Assembly: GCA_963789225.1 (NCBI GenBank)
Contig: CAWBKD010000014.1
Span: 18,735 to 82,734 of the forward strand
Source of the DNA: Palsa-504 sp963789225
GTDB lineage: Bacteria; Actinomycetota; Actinomycetes; Streptosporangiales; Streptosporangiaceae
Direction: 5' to 3'
DNA: 64,000 bases
Part shown: piece after piece, positions 8,097 through 15,478 of the stretch
How the letters are laid out: every line of letters begins with the position of its first letter
How positions within the stretch are numbered: position 1 is the first letter of the stretch
The notes under the pieces: generated by a model
The model's database searches: none
Seen by the model: only the letters and a program-made list of their open reading frames with translations
Told to the model about the DNA's origin: nothing
Made by a program: the position numbers and the translations under genes

Positions 8097-9227
8097 CTAG
8101 GCGATCCGCTCCTTGAGCTCGCCGATCACGGCGATCGGGCCGGGATCGACGCCGATGGCGATGCCCAGGTACACGGTGGCGTAGTCGATCAGCTGGACCA
8201 GGCTGGCCAGGCGCTCCAGAGCCGTCGAGCCAGCCGCGGCGAGTTCGGTCACGCTGATCCCGCGCTGTTCCGCGAGCTCTGCGGACACCTCGCGCCTGCG
8301 GGTCACCTGGGGGTGCTCCTGGCTGTCGCGGAGGATGACCAGGTGCAGCGGCACGGTGAGGCCCAGGCCTGCTCGGTCCAGCACCACGGCACCGGCCCCT
8401 GGCCGCGGCGCGAACGGGCCGTCGAACGCCACGACTTGGTTGTGATTGGCCTCCGGCAGGACCCCTGGCACCGCCGGATACTTGGCGTTCTCGTTGAGCT
8501 GGGCGGCGAACCTGGTGGCCGCGACCCCGGTCAGCGGCGAGCTGCCCCAGATCATCGGTAGCGTCCCGGCCAGCTCAAGGGCCAGCGTCTTGGCCGGGTT
8601 GGCGGAGGATTCGCGGTCCGGGCGGCACAGCTGGGAGATCCGCTCTAGTTCGGCGGCGGCGGCCTCGAGCGTCTGCCCCGGGATCTCCGCCACCCCGAGA
8701 CGGTCCGCGATGACCATCAGCGGTACGGACAGGCCCCAGAACGTGGTGCGCGGCATTCCGGCGGGCTGAACCGGGATGAACGCGCCGCCGGCTTGCGTGG
8801 CCAGCCGGGCCAGCGGTGACCCGGCACCGCCCACCCCGACCAGCGGACACCCCCGCCTTGCTGCCTCCCCGGCGGCGCTCAGGGTCTCCTCCGTCGTTCC
8901 TGAGCAGGACACCGCGATGACCAGGTCCTCCTCGCCGACCCAGCCGGGCAGCCGGTAGTCGTGCAGGGCGACCACCTGCGTGGCCGAGTTGGGCCCGCAG
9001 ACGGCGGAGAGCACCTCACCCGCCACCCCGGAACCGCCCATCCCGGTGACCACGATCCTGCGCGGATGACTCCCGGACAGCGCCGGACCCAGATCGGTCT
9101 CGGCGGCGGTCCTGGCCGCGGCGCGGAGCTGGGCGGCCGACGAATCCACTCGACCGAGCACGCCCTCCGGATCCGCGGATGCCAGCACGGCCGGATCGTC
9201 CAGGCGCTCTTGGGCGGTCAGGGTCAC
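8097..9227 (-). CDS. SIS-domain bifunctional glucose/mannose-6-phosphate isomerase-like protein
   Basis: About 376 residues from GTG 9227. Two SIS domains are visible: the first with IVVTGMGGSGVAGEVLSAVC and LVIAVSCSGTTEET, the second with WGSSPLTGVAATRFAAQLNE and the catalytic-type PEANHNQVV. This matches the archaeal/actinobacterial PGI/PMI family, which interconverts fructose-6-P with glucose-6-P or mannose-6-P. The start was chosen because the family begins just before LDDPAVLASADPEGVL; upstream in-frame codons run into the divergent promoter. A 19-base palindrome lies upstream. Confidence 0.8.
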   Translation of the reverse strand: MTLTAQERLDDPAVLASADPEGVLGRVDSSAAQLRAAARTAAETDLGPALSGSHPRRIVVTGMGGSGVAGEVLSAVCGPNSATQVVALHDYRLPGWVGEEDLVIAVSCSGTTEETLSAAGEAARRGCPLVGVGGAGSPLARLATQAGGAFIPVQPAGMPRTTFWGLSVPLMVIADRLGVAEIPGQTLEAAAAELERISQLCRPDRESSANPAKTLALELAGTLPMIWGSSPLTGVAATRFAAQLNENAKYPAVPGVLPEANHNQVVAFDGPFAPRPGAGAVVLDRAGLGLTVPLHLVILRDSQEHPQVTRRREVSAELAEQRGISVTELAAAGSTALERLASLVQLIDYATVYLGIAIGVDPGPIAVIGELKERIA

Positions 9228-9271
9228 GGAGCCCGAGCATAGCGGGGTCCGCGCTGCCGGGCCAGCGCCGG

Positions 9272-9290
9272 TTACTACGAAACGTAGTAA
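9272..9290. promoter_or_regulatory. 19-base palindrome TTACTACG-AAA-CGTAGTAA
   Basis: Perfect 8-base arms with a 3-base spacer, ending one base before the ATG at 9292 and 45 bases upstream of the isomerase start. The TACTAC...GTAGTA core resembles operators of BlaI/MecI/CopY-type repressors. No such repressor is in the window, so a regulator elsewhere probably acts here. Confidence 0.65.
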
Positions 9291-9291
9291 C

Positions 9292-9666
9292 ATGTCAAGC
9301 GTGAACGGCGCCGTCCCCACGACGATCATCGTCGCCGGTCTCGCGCTTGCCGCGTACGCGCTGCTGACGACCGCCCGGAACCGGCGAATGGGCGTTGGCC
9401 TGCTCGCCGCGCTCGGCGTCCTTGAGATCCTGCTGCTGGTCGAGGACGGCCTGATCGCGGCCAAACTCGCCAGCGGTACACACCCGGCTGGGCTGGCCAC
9501 GCTCATCGGATACATGATCGCGATGCCGATCGTTCCGGTGGCCGCGGCGTTCTGGGGGTTGCTGGAGAGATCACGCTGGGGAGCGGCCGTCGTCGCCGTG
9601 GCCGGGCTCGTCGCGCCCGTGCTGATGGTCCGGCTCCATCAGATCTGGCCAGTCATCCATGTCTGA
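9292..9666 (+). CDS. Small four-helix membrane protein
   Basis: 124 residues with about four hydrophobic helices (residues 9-27, 35-53, 62-85, 93-112) and no long loops. No recognised family. It overlaps the next gene by 8 bases, so the two are translationally coupled and probably form one membrane unit. Expression is probably controlled by the palindrome directly in front of the start codon, which leaves almost no leader. Confidence 0.65.
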   Translation: MSSVNGAVPTTIIVAGLALAAYALLTTARNRRMGVGLLAALGVLEILLLVEDGLIAAKLASGTHPAGLATLIGYMIAMPIVPVAAAFWGLLERSRWGAAVVAVAGLVAPVLMVRLHQIWPVIHV

Positions 9667-10195
9667 ACCCACGACATCGCCTGAGCCCACGGCATCGCAG
9701 CCGGGTTCGACCAGGACAGGACCTGGCCGGGTGCTGGTCGCCGTCTACGCGTTGTTTGCGCTCTCCGCTTCCGCGCGGGCCGGGGTGCAGATCGCGACGA
9801 AGTTCAGCCACGCCCCGGTCGCCTATCTGCTGTCGGCCTTCGCCGCGGTGTTCTACATCGTCGCCACGGCCACCCTGACCGTCGGCAGTCCCACCGCACG
9901 CCGGATCGCCGTCCTGTCCTGCTCGATCGAACTCGCCGGAGTCCTGGCCGTCGGGACCTGGAGCCTCGCCGACCCGGCCACCTTCCCCGACGCCACGGTG
10001 TGGTCCAGCTACGGCAGCGGCTACGGCTTCGTCCCGCTCGTGCTTCCCGTTTTCGGCCTGCTCTGGCTAAGCCGCTGGAGCCGGCGGGCTAGAACCCGGC
10101 GGCCGGTCGTGACATCAGGCGTCGGCGCCGATCATGGTGAGGGCGGCGGCCCAGGTCAGAACGCCGAGGATGTCGTCGCCGACGGCAGGGCCTAG
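9659..10195 (+). CDS. Integral membrane protein, partner of the preceding gene
   Basis: 178 residues. A Ser/Thr/Pro N-terminus is followed by four hydrophobic segments (about 24-42, 55-75, 84-104, 118-138). Actinobacterial integral membrane proteins of this layout are usually uncharacterised. The last ~30 residues are Gly/Asp-rich and lie over DNA that on the opposite strand looks like another gene's end, so the natural C-terminus may have been shorter. Confidence 0.65.
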   Translation: MSEPTTSPEPTASQPGSTRTGPGRVLVAVYALFALSASARAGVQIATKFSHAPVAYLLSAFAAVFYIVATATLTVGSPTARRIAVLSCSIELAGVLAVGTWSLADPATFPDATVWSSYGSGYGFVPLVLPVFGLLWLSRWSRRARTRRPVVTSGVGADHGEGGGPGQNAEDVVADGRA

Positions 10196-10196
10196 A

Positions 10197-10524
10197 CCAT
10201 CTGTCCTGTCGGTAGCCCCGGCCTGTGCGCAGGTAGCGGGCGGCAGCCTCGTCGCGCGAGGCAAACCAGGCCGGTGACCGATTCGCTGCGGCCTGCGCCC
10301 GCTCCAGTTCCTCCCCGGTCCAGGCGACCTTGATCCCCAGGCCGATGACGGCCTGTACCGATACGGGAAAATCGCTGCTGGCCAGGGCCAGACCGACGAC
10401 CCCGCCCAGCGAATGCCCTAGGACGACGGTGCTGGTATCGGCGCCGATTAGGTCGGCGACCGCAGCGGCGAGGGTGTCGAAGGTATAGCTGGACAGCGGC
10501 CGCGAGCCACCATGGCCGGGCAGG
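10197..10524 (-). pseudogene. Alpha/beta hydrolase, internal fragment
   Basis: Read on the minus strand, this unannotated gap encodes PDLPGHGGSRPLS, then the nucleophile elbow VVLGHSLGGVVGLALA, then a lid-like segment ending WFASRDEAAARYLRTGRGY. Both the N-terminal strands and the C-terminal catalytic Asp/His part are missing, and there is no start codon. The fragment begins exactly where the P450 gene ends, so it is a relic cut at a rearrangement point. Confidence 0.6.
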
Positions 10525-11868
10525 TCAGGCGCATGCGGTCCAGGCGACCGGTAGTCGCTTGACCCCGCGCTGGAAGTTCGATCGCAGGTAAGACGGCTGG
10601 CCCGCGCACCTGAGCGAGGACGTGCGGGCGAGGACCTCAGTGAAGAGAGCGCGCATCTGGGTGCGGGCTAGATGGGCGCCCAGGCAGAAATGCGGACCGT
10701 GACCGAACGTCAGGTGCGGGTTGGGGTGGCGGCGGAGATCGAAACGGTCGGGATCGGCGAAGACGGCCTCGTCGCGGTTGGCCGAGGTGAATGAAACGAC
10801 GACCTTGTCTCCTTCGCGGATGTGCTGTCCACCGAGTTCGCAGCCGCTGGCCGCGGTCCGGCGGAACGTCATGACCGGCGTCCACCAGCGCAGCATCTCC
10901 TCCACCGCGGTGGGCATCAAGGCCGGATGGGCACGCAGGTCGTCCTGCGACTCCGTGCCCTCCAGCAGCGCGATGCACCCGCCCGGCAGGCCGTTGCGCA
11001 CCGTCTCGTTCCCGGCCACCGCGAACAGCCAGAACATGTTCTCGAACTCGGCCACCGACACCTGGCCTCCGTCGTCGTCCACCTGAGCAAGCAGGATCGA
11101 CATCACGTCATCCCCAGGGCGGCGCCGTTTCTCCTCGGCCAGCAGGTGGGCATAGGCGTACAGGTCAGGCATTCCCTCCCGGGTCCGCGGGTCGGGCATC
11201 CGGCCGTCCTCGTCAGGCAGCGGCCGCAGCGCGAGCGCCTCCCTGGCCATGGGCGTGCCCGCGGCCTGGTCGAACTCGGCCGAGGAGGCGTAATCGGGGT
11301 CCTGGTAGCCGATCACCCGGTTGGACCAGTCAAAGAGCAGCCAGCGGTCCTGCTCCGGCACGCCCAGCACGTCGGCGAGGGTGAGCAACGGCAGATCCGC
11401 GGCCACATCCTTGGCGAAGTCGCATTCACCCCGCGGGCCCGCGAATACCCGGTCGCAGATGGCCCGCGCGTGACCGCGGATACGGTCCTCAAGCCGGGAG
11501 ACCGCCCGTGGCGTGAACGACCGGCTCAGCAGCCGTCGCAGCCGGGAGTGATCCGGCGGGTCCATGTTGAGCATCATCTTGCGGACATAACCAAGCGCCT
11601 GCGGCGTCGCCGGGTCACGGATCTGCGTAGCCCCGAGCGAGGAGGAGAACAGGTGCGGCCTAGTCAGTACCGATTCGACATCCCCGTGCCGCAATACCAG
11701 CCAGAACCCCGGACCCGCCGGCCAGCCCAGGACGGGAATCTCGGCCACCCACACGACCGGGGTCTCCCTGCGCAGCTGGGCCAGGGCCTCGAAGGGCACT
11801 CCGCCGACGTAGGTAGACGGATCAAATACGACCTCAGTCACGGGCCGAACGGACTCCATCTGCATCAT
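10525..11868 (-). CDS. Cytochrome P450
   Basis: About 447 residues from ATG 11868. All signature elements are present: the I-helix oxygen-binding segment FAVAGNETVRN, the K-helix ExxR in EEMLRWW, and the heme-thiolate loop FGHGPHFCLGAHLAR. The layout resembles bacterial CYP125/142/linalool-type hydroxylases that act on terpenes or sterol side chains. No ferredoxin or reductase gene is adjacent. It is divergent from the NTPase-kinase gene with only 40 bases between them, so one regulatory region could serve both. Confidence 0.88.
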   Translation of the reverse strand: MMQMESVRPVTEVVFDPSTYVGGVPFEALAQLRRETPVVWVAEIPVLGWPAGPGFWLVLRHGDVESVLTRPHLFSSSLGATQIRDPATPQALGYVRKMMLNMDPPDHSRLRRLLSRSFTPRAVSRLEDRIRGHARAICDRVFAGPRGECDFAKDVAADLPLLTLADVLGVPEQDRWLLFDWSNRVIGYQDPDYASSAEFDQAAGTPMAREALALRPLPDEDGRMPDPRTREGMPDLYAYAHLLAEEKRRRPGDDVMSILLAQVDDDGGQVSVAEFENMFWLFAVAGNETVRNGLPGGCIALLEGTESQDDLRAHPALMPTAVEEMLRWWTPVMTFRRTAASGCELGGQHIREGDKVVVSFTSANRDEAVFADPDRFDLRRHPNPHLTFGHGPHFCLGAHLARTQMRALFTEVLARTSSLRCAGQPSYLRSNFQRGVKRLPVAWTACA

Positions 11869-11908
11869 CTTCCTGTAGCAGACTACGATTCTTCTCTGGG
11901 AGAAGACG

Positions 11909-14506
11909 ATGGCGAACAGGCGGCGTCGGCTCGATCCTGTCGGGCCGTTTGGTAATCCGGATGGATCACGCGCCGACATCGAAGATGTAATCAGCGAGTT
12001 CGTCGACTTCGGCGGCAATCCCGCGTATGGCCATCTGGCGACCCGTGCCAACGACTCCATGGTGCGGGTCATCGTCGGGAAGCTCGGCGCCGGCAAGACG
12101 GTCTACCTGCGGCGTCTTCAGGACTTCCAGGCCCATCAGGACTCCGTCTACGCCGATGCGCCGCAGCAGAGCCTGCCGAAGACCGAAGTCGTGGTGAAGG
12201 CGTGCCAGTGGTTCTCGGACCGTGTCCTGGTCGAGAAGTGGATGCAGATCTGGGAACGTGCCATCATGCGGTCGGTCGCCTCGCACCTGCTGCGTCGTCC
12301 CGAGCTGCGTCAGCAGTTGCGCGATGAGCAGGCCGGCGAACTCGAGCACGCGTACGCGCGGCTGCTCGATGACTTTCGCCGGCCTCGGACGATCTACAGC
12401 CAGGTGCGCGACATCATTAACGAGCGGCAGACGGCCCATCAGCTTTCTACGTATCTCGACGATCCGCTCTGGGACGACCTCGAGGATCTGCTGGGCGAGA
12501 TTATCGGCCAGTGCAAGCCGATCTACTTCTATATTGACGCGGTGGACGAGGAGTTCAGCCACGCTCCGATGTACTGGCTGAAGTGCCAGGAGGGGTTGTT
12601 CTACCAGGTCATGCGGCTGCTCCGCGACCACAGGCTGGGCGGCCGGCTACATGTCGTCGTCTGCATCCGCGACATTGTCATGTCGTCGGTGTACCGGTCA
12701 GAACATGCGCCGCGGTACTACAACGAACCGCACATACGGGTCCTGACCTGGGACCGCGGCTCGCTGCTCTACCTGCTCGGGCAGAAGCTGCAGCGGCTGC
12801 CGCCGTCACTGCTGATGCGGCGCGCCGCCACCGGCCCTGCCACGATTCGCGACTGGCTCGGGGTCGACGGGCAATGGCAGGGAGCCGATGGCGACGGAAC
12901 GATAGAGGACTACCTGCTCAGCTATACGAGGCTGATCCCGCGCGACATCATCTCGCTTGGCAACGAGCTGAGCGAGGAGGTGTTGCGGCAGAAGCAGGCC
13001 GGTCAGGAAGGCCTTCCGCCGTCGGCTCTCCAGGGCGTGGTGCAACGCTGCGCCAAGCGGTTCGGCGATTCCCAGCTCGCCCAGTGCGCCAACCAGATCT
13101 CGTCGGACCTGATGCCGCAGGGTGCTGCTCAGCACGATTACTCCGAGTTGTTCACCAGTACCCAGGCCTATATCAGCGGCGTGCAGGAGGAGGTTCGGTC
13201 CTTCGTCCGGCTGATCGGCGTCGACCGGTTCTCGCGCGGGGATCTCGAGGCACTACAGGAGGTAGCGGACTCGCACTTCGAGAGGGCGACGAACCTTGCC
13301 TCCGTCCTGTGGCAGAACGGCCTGCTCGGGTACGTCGACGAGGCCGGGCGGCGCCGCTTCTACTCCATGGGCGACGTCGAGCAGTTTCACTTCCCGGACG
13401 TTGGGACCTACGTGCTGCACCCGTGCCTAGTGCACGCCGTCGGGGGAATCCGGCATGTGCGGCCGGATTCCGCTGGAGCCGGAGATGGGCGCCGCACTCG
13501 CCGGCTCACATCGTCCGAGCGCAGCGATCTTCCCGGGGCATCGGACAGCGCTGCACCGCCCAGAGCCGACCGGACAGCACTCCCGGAACCTGACCAGGCA
13601 GAGGTGCGATCCTCGCCTGGGGCCAAGGCTGCCGACTTCGCTGTCGGCGACGTCCTCGACGGTCGCTTCGAGATTCTCCAGATAATCGGGCAGGGCGGCT
13701 TTTCGAAGGTCTACCGCGTACGCGATGACCTCGAGGGCCAGGAGCGAGCGCTCAAGCTCTTCGACAGCGCCGCCGGGTATGAGGCGGTGCGCCGCGAGAT
13801 CGGCGCCCTGCGGAGGATTCAGCATCCCAACGTGGTGAAAGTCTTCTGGGCCGACAAGACCGAGGCGGGCGACTGGTACCTCATCACCGAGTTCATTGAC
13901 GGGGAATCACTCGATGAGTTCGTCACAGGAAGCAGGCGCCTTCGCGACCGGGAGGCGGTCGATGTTGCCCTCGACGTGCTGGACGCGCTCGCCGCTTTCC
14001 ATCCTGACGCGGTGCGCCTCAAGCAACTTGAGGCCAAACGCCGCGACGGTGAGCTGCCGGACGCCGAGTCGCACGAGTGGATGGAACTGACCGACAAAGG
14101 CCTGGTCCACCGGGACATCAAACCGCGCAACGTGATGCTCACTCGCACGGGAGCGAAACTGCTTGACTTCAACATCGCCTCCCGGGTCGGCGACCCCGTC
14201 CATACGCAGTCAGGCACGCCCCCCTATCAGTCACCCGACGCCGACCTCACCCGCTGGGACGTTTCCACGGACCTGTTCGCCGTCGGCGTGCTGCTCTACC
14301 AGCTGCTCTGCGACGGCAACCACCCGTATCCGAATGCGATGCCCACAGTCGCTGGATCGGTGGTCGATCCGCGGACAATTCGCCCCGAACTCGGCCCTGA
14401 CCTTGCGGAATTCCTTATCAAGGCATGCGCCCCCGCCGACATTGACCGCTTCTCCACCGCCGCCGAAATGCAGCACGCCTTGAGTAACATCCGCGCTCAC
14501 CTTTGA
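11909..14506 (+). CDS. P-loop NTPase fused to a Ser/Thr protein kinase
   Basis: 865 residues. The N-terminal half is a P-loop NTPase with Walker A GKLGAGKT (57-64) and a Walker B-like strand PIYFYIDAVDEEF (about 204-216), then a long helical region. A disordered Pro/Ser/Arg linker spans about 505-570. A Hanks-type kinase fills about 580-862, with glycine loop GQGGFSKVYRV, catalytic Lys in ALKLF, catalytic loop HRDIKPRN (about 734-741), DFN in place of DFG (about 752), and SPD in place of APE. No membrane segment, unlike PknB-type kinases. The NTPase half resembles STAND/ORC-like signal NTPases found in bacterial immunity genes, where the effector domain sits at the end; here the effector would be a kinase. 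An FHA gene, a natural phospho-Thr reader, follows 109 bases later. A GGGAGAAG ribosome site lies just before the start. Confidence 0.85.
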   Translation: MANRRRRLDPVGPFGNPDGSRADIEDVISEFVDFGGNPAYGHLATRANDSMVRVIVGKLGAGKTVYLRRLQDFQAHQDSVYADAPQQSLPKTEVVVKACQWFSDRVLVEKWMQIWERAIMRSVASHLLRRPELRQQLRDEQAGELEHAYARLLDDFRRPRTIYSQVRDIINERQTAHQLSTYLDDPLWDDLEDLLGEIIGQCKPIYFYIDAVDEEFSHAPMYWLKCQEGLFYQVMRLLRDHRLGGRLHVVVCIRDIVMSSVYRSEHAPRYYNEPHIRVLTWDRGSLLYLLGQKLQRLPPSLLMRRAATGPATIRDWLGVDGQWQGADGDGTIEDYLLSYTRLIPRDIISLGNELSEEVLRQKQAGQEGLPPSALQGVVQRCAKRFGDSQLAQCANQISSDLMPQGAAQHDYSELFTSTQAYISGVQEEVRSFVRLIGVDRFSRGDLEALQEVADSHFERATNLASVLWQNGLLGYVDEAGRRRFYSMGDVEQFHFPDVGTYVLHPCLVHAVGGIRHVRPDSAGAGDGRRTRRLTSSERSDLPGASDSAAPPRADRTALPEPDQAEVRSSPGAKAADFAVGDVLDGRFEILQIIGQGGFSKVYRVRDDLEGQERALKLFDSAAGYEAVRREIGALRRIQHPNVVKVFWADKTEAGDWYLITEFIDGESLDEFVTGSRRLRDREAVDVALDVLDALAAFHPDAVRLKQLEAKRRDGELPDAESHEWMELTDKGLVHRDIKPRNVMLTRTGAKLLDFNIASRVGDPVHTQSGTPPYQSPDADLTRWDVSTDLFAVGVLLYQLLCDGNHPYPNAMPTVAGSVVDPRTIRPELGPDLAEFLIKACAPADIDRFSTAAEMQHALSNIRAHL

Positions 14507-14615
14507 GCCAGCTCACCTGAACCGTGGCGGCGTTAGCCGTGCGCGGCCGCTGCCGTTCAGACCGCTCCATGATTTCCTGGGAGCCACCGCACGACCCTTC
14601 TGGCAGTATCGATAT

Positions 14616-15062
14616 GTGACCAGCCTCCTAGAACGCCTCGGACAAGCTGCCTACGAAGCCCACCGCGATGCCCTTACCACGCCTCTCCCGCCATGGGAGG
14701 ACCTGACCAAGGAGGAGCAGCAAGCCTGGAAGGCCGCCGCGTCCGCCGTCGCTGGGCAAACCGGCACCACCATCCCCGAGGGACCCGACACCCCGCCACT
14801 GGTCATCCAGATCGGAGACCAGCGTCAGAGTTTCACGGCCGACTTCACTGCCGGCCGCGACGGCATCCTGGCCATCGACGACGACTTCGCCTCCGGCCAG
14901 CATGCCCGCTTCCACACCGTCCGCGGGGTGTGGTACGTCAACGACCTCGGCTCAACCAACGGCACCGTGCTCAACGGGCGCCACATCCGCGGATCCCAGC
15001 TGCTGAAGAAACGCGACAAAATCAGGATCGGCCACACGGTCATTACCGTCGTCTCGGCCTAA
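14616..15062 (+). CDS. FHA-domain protein
   Basis: 148 residues from GTG 14616. A helical N-terminus (about 1-60) precedes an FHA domain at about 70-145, with the phosphothreonine-binding residues in TAGRDGILAI, FASGQHARFH and LGSTNGTVLNG. FHA domains bind pThr peptides, so the likely partner is the kinase encoded immediately upstream. The N-terminal helical part could link to another protein, perhaps the SNF2 enzyme downstream. Confidence 0.88.
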   Translation: MTSLLERLGQAAYEAHRDALTTPLPPWEDLTKEEQQAWKAAASAVAGQTGTTIPEGPDTPPLVIQIGDQRQSFTADFTAGRDGILAIDDDFASGQHARFHTVRGVWYVNDLGSTNGTVLNGRHIRGSQLLKKRDKIRIGHTVITVVSA

Positions 15063-15478
15063 CCCTGCCCTTTAACCTGGCTCTTAAGCCAGTAGTCGAC
15101 ACCAGGGTTGGCGCGACCTATCGCAGGTCGGATAGAGTCCCACCGCCCATCGACTCGCCTGCCTGACCGCAACAACCCAACGAGGACGCTCACCCATGCG
15201 CGGCCGGGAATTATCTGCTCTGGCACGCGTTGACATGAGTGGTACCCGATAACCGATCGTGCGGCGGCTTTCCCCGTGCCGCGGTCACCAGCCGACCCGT
15301 CGGCGGTTCCGGGTCCGCATGAGAGGCTTGCCGGGGTCTGCGTTGATCCTTGGAGATCCGCAACCCGGTTTGGTGCTCGATGCACGTGGCCCTGCTCGGG
15401 ACGTTCCTCGCCCCGTCGGTGGGGCTGTCCGGCATACTGCCGCGGCCGCCGTGCCCCGGCATTGCAGAGGAGGAGTCT
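15063..15478 (+). other. 416-base gap between FHA and SNF2 genes
   Basis: No convincing gene was seen on either strand. The last bases contain a good ribosome site (GAGGAGGAG) for the SNF2 start. A short hairpin-capable stretch, CTGGCTCTTAAGCCAG, lies at 15077-15092 just after the FHA stop. Confidence 0.5.

Noticed and set aside
11891..11905. CTTCTC-TGG-GAGAAG as an operator for the kinase gene
   Set aside because: The right arm coincides with a good ribosome site (GGGAGAAG) directly before the start codon, so the symmetry may be accidental.
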